Positions 1 to 12,075 are shown, counted from the first letter of the stretch. The stretch is 64,000 nucleotides of DNA from Sipunculus nudus (GCA_026874595.1 CM049316.1:73993176-74057175), one strand, 5' to 3'. Numbers and translations: made by a program. The notes: generated by a model not told the origin, from the letters alone.

Positions 1-3000
1 CTACCTGTGCACTGAATCTTCCGGTGGCCAAGCAGGAATTCCCTAGAGTACGTGAACGTCTTGGTTGATTGAACATAGTTCAGCTTTTCAGCAACTTAAA
101 AATACTGTTTATAGCAGCAGCATCAATCCAAGGGTAACAACGAACTACCTCACTGTATTCCTGAACATCAAAACATCTGGTGTGCAAACGTTCATGTCAA
201 GCCGACCAGTAAAAACAAATAAAATTAATAGCGGCCATGAAATAGCGCTCATTACGCTATTTTTGCCAATTTAGCATTGCTGTCTGCATTTGTAATTAAT
301 CGATCCTTTTTTAAAGGTATACCAGGAAGCTTTCGATGTAAGTCAACCCTTTTACAGGTGATATTATCTTAAAACCCACTGATTATTCATCATGGTGCGA
401 CGGGATTGTCCAAGGCTGACAGCGGGCCACCAACATATTGTTATACAAGATACACGGCCAAACAAGAGCCACAGGGAAAAACAATTCAAGAACCTATAAT
501 TAGTTTGTCTTGGCTACTGGACTATATGAGTAAAGAAATAGACGTGGGGATGATTATTTACTATATTAATGCTATCAGTTTCTATTCGTGTTGTACCAAC
601 TGGTTACACGTACTAATTATCGAGAGACCCACACACGTGTTTACTGATCAATACATAAAGAAAAATATATTAGTAATAGCCGGTTATTTACAACACTGGT
701 TCTATGCAAGTCTGATCCAAACCTACTATAAATTATACCCTCTTCTTAATATGAACCATTGAAACATTATACCTAGTGAATAATATTATAACATTATAAT
801 GGCGGGATATGTGGGATACAGCCTATATATGTTACTTAAGACTACAATTATCATAATAATGCTATTAGTTGATGCCATCAGTTATATAATACTCCATCAA
901 GTTTCCAAATGCGTTATTGCCTGGAGGTCAGATCTTTGGTAATTGAAACAAGTAATTTTAAATCTAAGAAATGTACATCATAAATTATAAAACATTGAAC
1001 ATTAAACCGAATAATAATATTCTGAATGTAAAAAGGATTGTCGCGCTAAAAGCCCTTGTCATATGTCATTTAAAACATGAATGGAATTCTTCAGAAGTAC
1101 AAAATCCTCAGTTAAGCAAACATTAAAACAAGGATTCGGTTGCCTCCAAACAATGAAACTAAAAGACAACTTTGAATGACAAAATGACGATTATAAAATG
1201 GGATCGAGAAAATCAAGAATAGGGAATGCAACGCGTCTGTGTAACTGAATAGTTTGTGAAAATGAGATTTTACGATATCTGTATTGCATATTCATACATC
1301 CAAATTAGATACAATTCAAGTGGGGAGATGGCGCCAATAGTTTCACCACTAGGTGGGTACACAGAAATAATAACAGTTGTGAATGAATTTACAAAAATAA
1401 TGAGTTCCACAATGTAACAGCCACAGCATTCAGTTTTTAATTTTGTTTAGTGACGTGGATATATTTTTGAATGATGCCCATTAGTTCTTTCTTACGAAAT
1501 GATCGCATAACATGACAATTGGTGCACTAAAGGGTCTTATTATCACACTTTCTAAAACGTTTTAAACCTAACATTTAACAAGAAGTATTTAAAAAAATAA
1601 ACAGTACACCGGGAACGCTTAACAATTTAAACTATCAATGCAGAATTAAAAAATTAAAATACATAGAACAGATTGAGTAAATTCCCTACTTTAATACAAG
1701 AAAATAACGGTAGACGTTTTAACTGTCAGCCCTAGATTGAATCTTCTGCACAGCTCGGCCTGGCAAAAGTTGTTCAATCCATTGCTCGTTCATTCATTTT
1801 GAACACCGAAATGAAGACTGTATGTTAATTAGTCTTGGCCTAATGATACTAATTAGTGAGGACAAAAATACCATACTCATGCCAATCTACGGTCCAGTAT
1901 CTACCGCGGTAGATGTCATTGTGTCAATTCTATGTATGCTGGGAAGTGAGAGTGTCCTTGCCCTTTAATGAATCTATCTATGCGATTTTATTTGTTATTT
2001 ACAATTTCAGTAGTGCTTCTAACTTTATACACCTAAAAAAATTCAAACTTATAAACTTTGATTCAAACATTTGACTACTTTAGTTCATTTAACATGGTCA
2101 TGGGTCGCTACAAAAACTCCCGAAATGAGGGACAGAGCAAAGTAAAACTTCCAGACAAAACAATATGTATACGTTTATGGGATCTATTATCAAGGATTAT
2201 AATTAGCCAATACTGGACAACTGAATAATTAGCATGTTTATATGCAAGAGAGTATAATATCGCTATATATTTTTGTCATTCACAATAAATACTTGTAAAG
2301 TTCCAAAGTTTAGCGAGAACACACACATATAGTCCTTTTTTTCTAAAAGGGACCTGAGTGAAATGCATGAGTTTTAAATCGATATTTTTCAGTTACCACA
2401 AGTCACATTGAATTTAATATATAAACTGCTACTTAAAAATAAGTTATGGTCTTTTTTTCACGTGAAACGTTAATTCATATAGGAGCAAAGAATTTATAAT
2501 TGCAATTTAAATATGAAAGGTACGTGGTAAGTAAACAAAAAAAAATGCCTGGAGATATTTTCATGTAATTGTACATGGGCCTACTGAAAATTTGCCAACT
2601 GCGACAGCAGGATCTAAAAATCTAACGTCATTGCTGAGGTACGAAAACCAGTTATATTTCATCGGATAGATGTTTTCAGGTTTGATATGATATATGCTTT
2701 TATGCTCTATTGGGGTTTTGTTTCAGACTAAACGACTAATTGTCATTTTACTGAGACAAGAGTTACCTTAAATACTAGGGTTTATTATGGTTTGTAATTT
2801 ATTCGGTTGTTGTGTACATTTTCGGATAGTGAGTCTTATGTTTGGGTTCATATAACATTGTGTTATATGATGTGTAAATAAATGTCATAAAAAACTTAAG
2901 ATGCTCTCTAACTTGGTCCACATATCTTTATCTATATCACATTCCCTTGATGAGATGAAGGATCTTAGATGAATTCTTAAAATACAAACGGTAGCTACTG

Positions 3001-3939
3001 GATTTACATGAGCACGTCAAATTAACCGTTTAAGAAAATACCCAAATCTTCATTCAAGTTTAATAAAAAAAAACAAATGTTCTTGGTACTATTTCTTGAC
3101 AGAAATCGAATCAATATGGTTAAACAGAATATCATAGGCTAACATAATAATGATAGGTGATCTGTCGTGTCAGATTAGAAAAGTAAATCCCTATGTCAAT
3201 GATTCTGGAATGATTTCAAAACTTTTATGCAGTTTATAGATTTATTTTACCGATCGATATATTTTAACACAAAGCCAAACGAACATAGATATAACTTTTA
3301 TCGAAAGCGTGTTTAAGAAAGGAATAAAACAAATTATGTTTCGATTGAAAAACTGAAAGTCCGCATTTCTTTTCTGATAGAAATAATTTGTAATCGGCAT
3401 ATTTTTTTAATTAACATTTCAGGACAATAAAATATATGTTAAATCAGGCACTAACCGAGTCCCTATAACTTTGACTATCTATGTCTTCTATCGATGTGGA
3501 AATAATAACATTTATGTTTATAGAAGACAGTCGGAACGATAATTACGTTGAAGAAAGCTTCTAATAAATATATCAGCTGTTAAACATTTGCTATACTACA
3601 GGCGTTCGACGCTTTCATAATATCCTTCGATATATACACAAAGAAAAGAACAAAAAGGTGTCTATATAGATCCATCAATCTCCTGAAGAAATGTCATAAA
3701 AACACTTGTGATGTTCAGAGTTCCATAGATGCTGTTCTACCATTCTACCATTACCAAGTTATAGAGGTATTCCTGAGACTTTCTATATAATATTTTGTTT
3801 GATATAATATTCAGTCCAAAGTGTTAGTTGCACATCATTTATAATTATGAAAAATTAAATGGTTTACACTGGTTCATGTCAGCGGTGTGCTAACCATCAG
3901 GAAAGTTTTCAAAGTATAGCAATGAATCTGTCCCGCAAT
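1..3939. other. gene-free AT-rich stretch
   Basis: No exon with flanking splice signals, no conserved domain and no transposon ends were found on either strand. The longest open frames (65-274 and 406-762, plus) have no recognisable motif and sit in sequence with unremarkable composition. The stretch is probably intergenic or intronic. On the minus strand the kelch gene described next ends at 3940; no canonical AATAAA was seen in its first 240 bases of 3' flank. Confidence 0.5.
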
Positions 3940-5781
3940 TTACAAGATTGGACTGTCAATATCCATGTCAGAGATCTTCTCTTTAAGTTGATCCAAAAAC
4001 GCAGAACTGACCATTTGGCTTCTGAAATGAATACATTTGCCGTCAACTGGCGGTGATGGAATCTTGTAGAGCTTTTTCTCTTCCCATTGGAATGCATACA
4101 AAGGTTTGTACTTGATGCCATTTTGTTCCTCTCTGGATGAGAATATCTCCATCTTTAACGTGCTCATGTAACATTCTCTGTTCATTTTAATAACGCCAGG
4201 ATTAGGGTCGGATAGATGTTTTGGCTCATTAAGGCACCATCCTCTTGGGGATAACCTGAACTCTAGAATCCTAACTCTTGGTTCCGTACTATTGGAGAGG
4301 CTTTGGTAGGGTTTTGGGTAAATGAAGTGAAACGTAAAGCCATCTAATGTTTTCTTGCATTGTAGAGGCTGCCACTTGTCATTTTTTTTAATCAGAGCTC
4401 TGTACAATGTGAATGGAACTTCACTGATCATATGCATTGACTTTGATCCTGGGATGAAAGTATACAAAATTGCAGTCACTACTTCACTTCCATTTTTCGT
4501 GACCTCTGACAGAAAATATGTTTGCCCAGATTTGTCTATGAATACAAATAACTCGTTTCCAGTCCTCTCGTAAGAGCCATAATTTCTATGGCATACTTCC
4601 TCCCACTGATATTCTGCGGCTGGACTAGCAGAAAGGCGATAGACTGAGAGTAATTTGCCCCTTTTCGTGCTTTTTTTCCCATGTTTCCTGATTGAATATC
4701 CAAGACAAAAAAGGTGTCCCTGGGAACAGAAATAAAGTTCTTCTAGTAAACAGCTTGGTGGCAGAACATATGTTTCTTCCCTCCCTCTGATACTGACAAG
4801 AAGTTTCTCTTTCACACCTTGTAGTAAAATGAAGACATACCTGTGTTCTGCACCTATAAGTACACCATCTGCAATAAGGAATTTGTCATATTTATCCAAG
4901 ATTGTTAGCCATCTATTTCTCGATGGGCGGTATATCATACACTCATCTTTTTGTATACAGAGAAGGACCTCTTCCAATGATTGTTCTGTGCCCTCTTCGA
5001 ATCCTTTTTTGCAATGTTTTTCTTCAGCATCATTTTCAACTCGGGAAATCTGACTACCAAGCTCAAAATGCAGCAATTGCATGAATCCATTATTATTCAA
5101 CTCATTTTTACCCGGATTTTCCACCCGTAACTCGCGTTGTACTTGAACATGCCGCTCGGTGTTCCCTTTGAGTGCCCATGAATGAAGAAATTCATCCCAT
5201 TCCTTGAAAGTGCATTGCTGTGTCAAACCTCTATAGAACATTCTCACAAGGTGGGCAGGCGGTACTTGTAGTGCTTCTTCTGTATGCCTGATTATATCGT
5301 GAAACAGACGCGTCGAAATTCTCTCACAGAGGCAGTAAAGGTCGTTGATGTCATATAAATCTGCCACGGCCCAGGTTCATATCGCGTTTCTTATTGTAAG
5401 ATTCCTTTTAAGAATATCAACACATTTGTCTTCCAGTATCTGTAGCAAAAAGAGCTTTGATGCATTCAATACTTCTAGTATATGTTCTTCAGGCAGTTCA
5501 GCTTCAACTCCACATAAATAACGTATGATATAGCTGAGGGCTTCTGTTGATTTGAACATACCCGACATGTTGATTTCCTTTTGATGTTTCTCCTTAAAAT
5601 TGCTTGAAAAGAGTCTATCGAAGAAATCAGATTTCTCTGCCAAGATACAACGATCAGCCGAGATTATTTCATTTTCAACTCGAAATTTAATGTCAGAGAA
5701 CTGATACTCCTTCGGATGCTCTTGTGTGCTCTTTTCAGTGTGTTTCATTCTCGGTTTCTTTGTCGAGGATTTTTCAGGCAT
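3940..5781 (-). CDS. BTB-BACK-kelch (KLHL-like) protein, one in-frame TGA
   Basis: Substrate-adaptor type protein; the family usually recruits targets to cullin-3 ubiquitin ligases (family knowledge). Reading the minus strand from 5781, codons 1-134 give a basic leader and a BTB domain (about residues 28-130; motifs FSDIKF, ADRCILAEKSDFFDRLF, IIRYLCG). After a TGA at 5377-5379 the same frame stays open for a further 479 codons. These hold a BACK domain (AVADLYDINDLY, then residues up to about 250) and a degenerate kelch-type propeller (for example YRPSRNRWLTIL, EYQWEEV). Total length is about 613 codons, normal for KLHL proteins. The TGA falls where the family usually has Gly in the NCLGI..FAD signature, so one GGA-to-TGA change would explain it. 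A good 3' splice site (TTCTGCCAATTCAG) lies one base before the ATG, so a 5' leader exon exists upstream. Pseudogene, readthrough, polymorphism and sequencing error are all possible. Identity is fairly sure, status is not. Confidence 0.82.
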
Positions 5782-5782
5782 T

Positions 5783-5800
5783 CTGAATTGGCAGAATAAT
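5783..5800 (-). promoter_or_regulatory. 3' splice site before the BTB exon
   Basis: Read on the minus strand, the pyrimidine-rich tract ends in CAG at 5785-5783. The exon starts at 5782, one base before the ATG. The one-base start matches the two leftover bases (AG) of the upstream exon 6041-6091, giving AGA (Arg) and then ATG in the BTB frame. The BTB exon could therefore be the last exon of the micro-exon gene, or just have a 5' UTR intron. Confidence 0.55.
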
Positions 5801-6040
5801 ATATTACCTTAATGTTAATGTATTTGTAAACACATTTGTTAATTTGAATGTTCAGACGTGCATATTTTTAAATAGCATATTGTTAATTATAGTTTTGAAA
5901 AAATAAATATAATTTCGATACTGGTAAATATGCAATTTTATTGTTACCAATTTTTCCCTCTTAACAGTTTTGCCATTTTGGACATGTCGAATAAACCTAG
6001 ACTAAGTGCAATGAAAATAAACTAGATTGACCATTCTTAC

Positions 6041-6091
6041 CTTCCCTGTATATAGGGACATGTGAGGGAAAATCGAGGGTGAATGTCATTG
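6041..6091 (-). CDS. micro-exon (51 nt), unknown protein
   Basis: Acceptor GACTTTTTTCAG and donor GTAAGA flank a 51-nt open segment. It encodes NDIHPRFSLTCPYIQG with one leading and two trailing bases. It has the same phase as all the other small exons between 6 and 15 kb and joins the preceding exon (6731-6790) in frame through AG|C (Ser). Downstream it is in phase with the BTB exon. No family is recognised. Confidence 0.55.
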
Positions 6092-6730
6092 CTGAAAAAA
6101 GTCATTTTAACTGTATCAATCATGATTAGATTCGTTAATGTAAACATATTAAATACTATTTGATCAGATATAAAGCTGTTACTACATGCATTCAGGCACA
6201 AAGATAGAAAACACACAAGAAAAGCCAGTGGCATTGGAAGTATTATGACACCTTGAGCTTTCTTATGATAAGAGAAGGGGGGAGTGAGCCTAAATTCTAG
6301 CTTTAAAAAACCCTCCATTCGTTTGAATATATGATTTTAAGCAAATTAAACTAGTCCAATTAAACTGCAACATGTCTATTAAAATTCTTAGCCTAATACG
6401 TTGCACCGAATATATAATACAACATTAATGGCTATTGGGCTACAAGGTAGTATCAAAAAGGTATTTTTTAAATAAGTAGCACAAACCTTTTCATTTAAAA
6501 ATATAGACTGATATAAATTTGTCTGATGACAACTTAAACATTTGATATTAACTTTAAGTATATGTATGACTGCATGTTAAGCCATGCAGGTTTAAAGTAT
6601 ATAGGGAGGAATACCAAGAATAAACTTTGTTTTGGGGACATTCCATTCTTCAACTATTCTGAGTTATCTCATATATTAAATTGATCCTCGATGTTACGTC
6701 GACGCAGAGTGCCCGTAGAGCAATTCTTAC

Positions 6731-6790
6731 CTATCCGTTAATCTATTCCTCACATAGTATCTGTCATTCAAGTAACTACAGTAGAAGCAA
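6731..6790 (-). CDS. duplicated Cys-containing micro-exon (60 nt)
   Basis: Acceptor TTTCTTTAACAG and donor GTAAGA bound a 60-nt exon encoding CFYCSYLNDRYYVRNRLTD. It is a clear paralogue of exon 11047-11103 (CSYCYMYDTYYLRNKLTE): the CxYC pair, YY, RN and LT are kept, with a one-codon length difference. It has the same phase as the rest of the chain. Sequence similarity continues into the neighbouring intron (block at 6855-7045 against 11165-11365), so the duplication took exon and intron together. Confidence 0.6.
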
Positions 6791-6854
6791 CTGTTAAAGA
6801 AATTTATCATTACCATATATCAGATCTGAACTTTATTATAACTATCCTTTTAAA

Positions 6855-7045
6855 ACTTCATTTCATGGTAAAATGTTAACCACTGATATTTGCGGAGATG
6901 CATGGAATATAAAGTCGTATTATAATACCCACCAAAGACAAAATGCATTATTGTCAATTAATAAAAGAGTGGTTGGTGCTGTTACAATGAATATGTCTTA
7001 CAAAATATGATTGATGCAGTTTCATGAGTAATTGAAAAGTTTCAT
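6855..7045. repeat. intronic duplication block, copy 1 of 3
   Basis: This block aligns by eye with 7960-8150 and 11165-11365. Shared landmarks are ATGGTAAAATG, GGAATATAAAGTC, TATTATACCCAC, AAGACAAA, and TTGATGCAGTTTCATGAGTAA near the end. No open frame is conserved, so this is intron sequence carried along with the neighbouring duplicated exons. Confidence 0.7.
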
Positions 7046-7474
7046 AATTGGACAGTATGTTTGTGATGTACACTGATATCTTACACATTTTCATAAGGAA
7101 AACATTCACATAGTACATAGCATTTTTCAATTATCCAATATCTAGACATGGAACGCCTCAAAAGCACGAAAGTTACGAGTACTACATTGCAGTAAGTAAT
7201 CACATGTTTTAAAGAGATCATCGAAGTAGAGTGCATGCAGAGCTAGCCTTAAGGCAGTTAATAAGGAAGATCAGCAATTTACCATCAACAGAATAACTGC
7301 CAACGAACATGTGAAGCATATACCCACCTTGAAAATTCACCAAAAAAATAAGCGTAAAAGGCTGGTACAACGCCAACAGGACTTATATTCTGTCAAATTT
7401 TGTCTCTAGATCTTGAGATATTATATCGATATCTTTAGGCGTTATGTCAAGATCTCGATCAGCCACCTTATATT

Positions 7475-7598
7475 TTAGAATATGTGTGAGAGATATGTAT
7501 CATATAAATCAGAAACTTGCCCATATTCTTGCCAATAATCTTCACCGACTTTTCCTATCACCTTCCAGCGTGAATGATCAAGTGGCATCCGGATATTT
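7475..7598 (-). CDS. paralogous exon copy ending in an early stop
   Basis: After acceptor CCATTACAG the exon reads NIRMPLDHSRWKV, then GQVSDLYDTYLSHIF, then TAA at 7477-7475. It is the paralogue of exon 8185-8449 and starts in the same one-base phase. Similarity with that copy continues past the stop, down to about 7330, so this copy has been cut short relative to its sister. It may be a decayed or an alternative terminal exon. Confidence 0.5.
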
Positions 7599-7770
7599 CT
7601 GTAATGGAAATATTTCTCATTTTTTTCTCATTTATAAACATAAAATATTGTATTATAATATCTGATACATTTACATCTTTTAGCATTTAATAATAAACCG
7701 TAATGGACATATTAGAGATCAGGTGGTATATGTAGTTGATGTCATACGAGTGTCAATGTGTCACTTCTAC

Positions 7771-7797
7771 CTCATATCATATGGTGTATGATCGGTC
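7771..7797 (-). CDS. 27-nt micro-exon, copy
   Basis: A pyrimidine tract ending in TCTAAG and donor GTAGAA flank 27 nt encoding TDHTPYDM plus split codons. The exon at 10155-10181 has the same length and encodes the same peptide. The only difference inside the exon is a synonymous GAT/GAC, which suggests coding constraint. The next exon downstream (7598) joins in phase. Confidence 0.55.
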
Positions 7798-7959
7798 CTT
7801 AGAAGGGAGAGGCAACCGTCCATACTAAAATAATATTCCCAATAGTTCATATTTTATTGTCATTAGTACAACATTTTATCTGCTGTCCTCGTGCTAACGA
7901 TTATGCGTACATACATCAGGACGTGGAGGTGAACATTATTACAATTTAAACAGTGGAGA

Positions 7960-8150
7960 TCACATGGTAAAATGTAAAGCAATGATATTTGGGAAGATGA
8001 ATGGAATATAAAGTCATATTATTATACCCACTAAAGACAAAGTACAATATTGTCAATAAATAAAGGAGTGATTGGTGCTTTTACAATTGATATATCAGAC
8101 AAAATACGGTTGATGTAGTTTCATGAGTAAATAAAAAAATTCATAATATG
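7960..8150. repeat. intronic duplication block, copy 2 of 3
   Basis: Second copy of the block at 6855-7045 (shared GGAATATAAAGTCATATTAT and the end motif GTAGTTTCATGAGTAAA). It sits between the two NIR exon copies, showing that exon and intron modules were duplicated as a string. Confidence 0.7.
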
Positions 8151-8184
8151 TCAACATGGACAGTATGAGGATGATGATACTTCA

Positions 8185-8449
8185 TTAAAAAAAATAAGCG
8201 TAAAAGGCTGGAACGACTCCAACAGGACCTATTTTTATTCTGTTAAATGTTGGCCCTAGATCTGGAGATATAATATCGAGATCTCTACGCGTTATGTCGA
8301 GATCTCGAGCAGCCACTCTAGTTTTCTTAAATATGTGTGAGAGATATGTATCATATAAATCAGAAACTTGCCCATATTCGTGCCCAAATTCTTCAGTGGT
8401 TTTTCCTGTAACCTTCCACCTTGTATCATCAAGTGTCAAACGGATATTC
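8185..8449 (-). CDS. long 3'-type exon of the micro-exon gene
   Basis: Acceptor CCATTATAG leads into an open frame of 87 codons ending at TAA 8187-8185. The first part (NIRLTLDDTRWKVTG, then GHEYGQVSDLYDTYLSHIF) is conserved with the copy at 7475-7598. The rest contains an RDLDI repeat (RDLDITRRDLDIISPDL) and ends GVVPAFYAYFF, and may be exonised repeat DNA. No donor in the required phase is visible, so it looks like a terminal exon of one isoform. The family is unknown. Confidence 0.55.
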
Positions 8450-9205
8450 CTATAATGGAAATGTTTCTCGGATTGTTCTCATTGAAAAACATATTGTAAT
8501 TTTAATTTTCTTTGATGTAGAGGATATAATGAAATTCAGGCATAAACAATGCATGCTATTTCAAATTTCCTGTTTGAACACTAACTCTTTGTCGATGCTG
8601 AAGAAGTTCCCAGGATGAGGTCTCTGAACAAATGCTGCTTCATCAGAATACATACGCAAGATTACATTTACCATATAAAAACACACTTTCACAAATCTGT
8701 GACTGTCTTACCTCTCCTTCCATAGATAATACCCGGTCATTGAAAGTGGACGGCAAAGCTGATCACTTTAAAGAAAATGATTTTTTTCTCATTCATAAAG
8801 TTCTTATGATTGTCCAATATCTATTAAGTACGAGGAGCATACAACTCACAGGTTCAGGAATCATTTTAATTTTTTATCTACACAACTTTCAATAATGATG
8901 AATGACTAGAGCTTGGCTCTCAGACAGCTCCAGTAAGACTGCTCTGAACGTTTAATGCTAGGGTAAGTTAAAATAGCCAACTTTACCTGAATGGATTTGC
9001 AAAAAAAACCTATTTCGCAAATAAAAGTTTATTTATTTGTTTAAAGTCAGACAGAAATGTGTAAAATATCCAAAAAACATTAATTTGTTGTCTAAGGTTC
9101 AGGATCGTATTGTTTGCACTATTTTATTAAAATTACGATACAGCTAATCCCAATGTATATTATTATACATTCACCCTCACCAATGTTTGAATGTCCGCCT
9201 CTTAC

Positions 9206-9259
9206 CTCACCTCCGATAGACTAAACCCAGCAGCTCGCAGTGCACGGTAATGGGGATTA
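9206..9259 (-). CDS. 54-nt micro-exon
   Basis: Acceptor GATTTATTTACAG and donor GTAAGA flank 54 nt encoding NPHYRALRAAGFSLSEV in the common phase. It joins exon 10155-10181 (AG|T, Ser) and exon 8449 (AG|G, Arg) without a break. Its G+C is clearly higher than the surrounding intron. Function unknown. Confidence 0.6.
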
Positions 9260-9307
9260 CTGTAAATAAATCTTTAAATTTGTTCATCAGTTCACGGGTA
9301 TTATTCG

Positions 9308-9310
<3 letters not shown>

Positions 9311-9366
<56 letters not shown>
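9311..9366. repeat. (TA)n microsatellite
   Basis: About 28 uninterrupted TA dinucleotides just upstream (minus sense) of exon 9206-9259. Open frames running through it are artefacts of the repeat. Confidence 0.97.
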
Positions 9367-9368
<2 letters not shown>

Positions 9369-10154
9369 TGCATAGGAAATGAAGTACAAAATTGCTCATC
9401 GAAAGCCATGTTAATGGGTCAACTTCTGTAATTTTGACTGATGACAAGTTATACATAACAGTTTACAAGGGTAAGCGTTTTGCTATTTTAAATTTTCATG
9501 GAGAGTGTGATGGTGAAGCAACAGTGGTAATATATATAATAAAACAAGTCCCAGTAAAAAACTGTACAATCTAAATTAACGTGCATATAGAAAATCATAT
9601 GCTTTAATCATTAGCAACACTGAATAAGATATGCAACAAAAATAGACTAAATGCTGACTTTTCTCTATTGGGATTAAAATTGAAAATTTAACAAAGGAGA
9701 ACTTTCATTCAAAAATGCTTTTGAAATGTAATATCGCTATTTTTTATGATGTTGTATATTCCTGATCTCAGATAATAAGGTGCAATTACTTTATCAGAAA
9801 TAAATATAAATGCAAAAAGTACTACATAATAGTACATATGTGATTAAAGTCAATGCCACTGGGCTTGGAAATAATTTTAATCTAATACTATTATTACAAA
9901 TTTATATGTAAAATAATTATGTAAGTAAATCTTTGACCTAATCAATTATCAAAGGTCAACAGTTCGGCCGAGTAAGATCGGCAAATATACCTATGCGATA
10001 ACTAGCTATAGTTGAGATAACCAAGAACTTAATATTTTATAACATTTGATACATTTACAACTTTAAACATTTCATAAAAAACCGTAATGGACATATTAAA
10101 GATCAGATGGTATATGTAATTGATGTCATACGAGTGTCATTGTGTCACCCTTAC

Positions 10155-10181
10155 CTCATGTCATATGGTGTATGATCGGTC
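10155..10181 (-). CDS. 27-nt micro-exon
   Basis: Flanked by a pyrimidine-rich acceptor (CCTCTCACTTCTAAG) and donor GTAAGG. It encodes TDHTPYDM with split codons at both ends and is identical at protein level to the copy at 7771-7797. It keeps the phase of the chain. Confidence 0.6.
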
Positions 10182-11046
10182 CTTAGAAGTGAGAGGCAAC
10201 AGTCCATACTAAAAAATATTTCCAAATAGTTCATGATATATTCATGTCTTCAGCCTCGGTCTGACGATTATGCGTACATAAGGACTATAGGGTGAACATT
10301 TTTAAACAATTTAAACACGGTAGATTTAAAAAAAAATAACAATGAAACTTTATTAGGGTTCTGTGATTTTTATATGAACAGTTTTATTATGGATGGGGTT
10401 TACAGTATTATAAATATCTATGTTGACTTATAGTGGAAATAATATTCATCGCTCATGGATTGTCCTGAAAAGAATAATTCCCTTCTCGTATTAAGTAGCC
10501 AAATATATAAATGAGGTATTCTTTGGATTGACCGGATAAATTGGATTGAAACCTACAAATTTATAACAGTGTGCTTTTTTTTATAACGCAATATTCTTGT
10601 TAAGCAAGGATATTTTGATATCATTTGAGATATTATAAACAGTAATATTGTGCGATTTCATAAGACTAAACAACTGCAGATGAAAAAAATAACTATATGA
10701 CGCAACCTTAATGAGGATCGCTAAGCAAGGTTTACATTATATTCATATAATGCCCATCCTGCTGAACTTTCCATCGACGAAATACTCAGTCAGACACAAG
10801 CATCGTGGGCCTACTATTTCATAATATTAATAGCATTCTGTTTATTGTTAGCCACTCTCCTGCAATATTTTTTTATGAATATAATGGTGATATTTCTTAT
10901 TATATAGACTGCTTTAATATGGTATAGGTAAAAGATAAAAAATGACACTTTTTTCGTACAGCTTTCCTTAAGTAGGAAAAAGAGGACGAGGACAAATTTA
11001 ATATAAATGAAGCCGTTTATGTAATCGGAGGCTAGATTGGTATTAC

Positions 11047-11103
11047 CTTTCCGTTAATTTATTCCTCAGATAGTATGTGTCATACATGTAACAATAGGAG
11101 CAC
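11047..11103 (-). CDS. 57-nt Cys-pair micro-exon
   Basis: Strong acceptor CCTTTTCTTTTACAG and donor GTAATA bound 57 nt encoding CSYCYMYDTYYLRNKLTE. With the preceding exon it gives a Cys pattern C-x2-C-x7-C-x4-C-x2-C that could bind metal (inference). Paralogue: 6731-6790. Confidence 0.62.
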
Positions 11104-11164
11104 CTGTAAAAGAAAAGGTATCGTTAATATATATCATAATTGAATCAGTGCTTTTAAATCATCA

Positions 11165-11365
11165 TTTCATTGTAAAATATACAACCAATGGTATATGCAA
11201 AGGTTCATAATATATAAAGTCATATTATTATACCCACATAAGACAAAGTGCAATTTTCCCTGTTATTTAGGAGTTTTCCCAGTTATTTAGGAGAGATTGT
11301 TGATTGGACAATGGATATGTTTAACAAAATATGGTTGATGCAGTTTCATGAGTAAATAAAAAAAG
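11165..11365. repeat. intronic duplication block, copy 3 of 3
   Basis: Third copy of the block at 6855-7045, next to exon 11047-11103 just as copy 1 lies next to exon 6731-6790. It differs by a short internal repeat of GTTATTTAGGAG (11262-11293). Confidence 0.65.
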
Positions 11366-11701
11366 TGTGTTGTACAATGTTACCTTACGCATTTTCATAA
11401 GCAGAACATTAATCTAGTGCATAGCATTTTCAAATGTCTAACCAGGAAATGCCTCAAAAGCTCTAAAGTAACGACTACTACATTGCAATGGTTTTGACAT
11501 ATTGTTAGCCTTCTACAAATTCTGCTGAATTTAGTTCTAATATAAAAGGGTGCCACATAGCTGTATTGCACATATACTTGTGTTTGTTGTGTGTACAATA
11601 TGGTTTGTTCAATAATAATATACCTAAGAAATTTAATATATAACAATGATGTAATCTTTCCTGTATGGAAAGAAGATCTTAATGTTTAGAGGGATGCTTA
11701 C

Positions 11702-11749
11702 AATTCCATTACGCATGGTTGTGATGACTGGACATTGCAGGAATGACAA
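11702..11749 (-). CDS. 48-nt Cys-rich micro-exon
   Basis: Textbook acceptor (TTCTTTTTCTTTGACAG) and donor GTAAGC flank 48 nt encoding CHSCNVQSSQPCVME. It has one leading and two trailing bases, as in its neighbours. It supplies the first three cysteines of the possible metal-binding cluster. Confidence 0.62.
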
Positions 11750-12075
11750 CTGTCAAAGAAAAAGAAAAAACTTTCAGTATGATATAATAGGGATTTGCCG
11801 GTGATTTAAATACCCGTTTTTTAAACATGTTTTGTGGGTTACCATGGATCACAAAGGATAAAGTGAGAAATCGCATGGGGCATATAAGAATATAAATAAG
11901 CTACCATCATATGAGTACCAAGTATAAAGTATATTATAGTAACGGGAGTATATAGATACGGAACGTATACGTATCAGGTTACGTTTTACATTCCTCTCAT
12001 GACATCTCAATGATTAATTTATACATATATATATATTTATACCAATTTTGTTTAAAAATAAAATATATACCTTAC

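Noticed and set aside
1-76. Possible minus-strand exon ending CACAG|GTAG
   Set aside because: The 24-codon frame starting MFNQPRRSR is open, but there is no acceptor and the window edge cuts the context.
406-762. 118-codon open frame, plus strand
   Set aside because: Starts with TTG, has no motif and no splice context; of a length expected by chance in this much AT-rich DNA.
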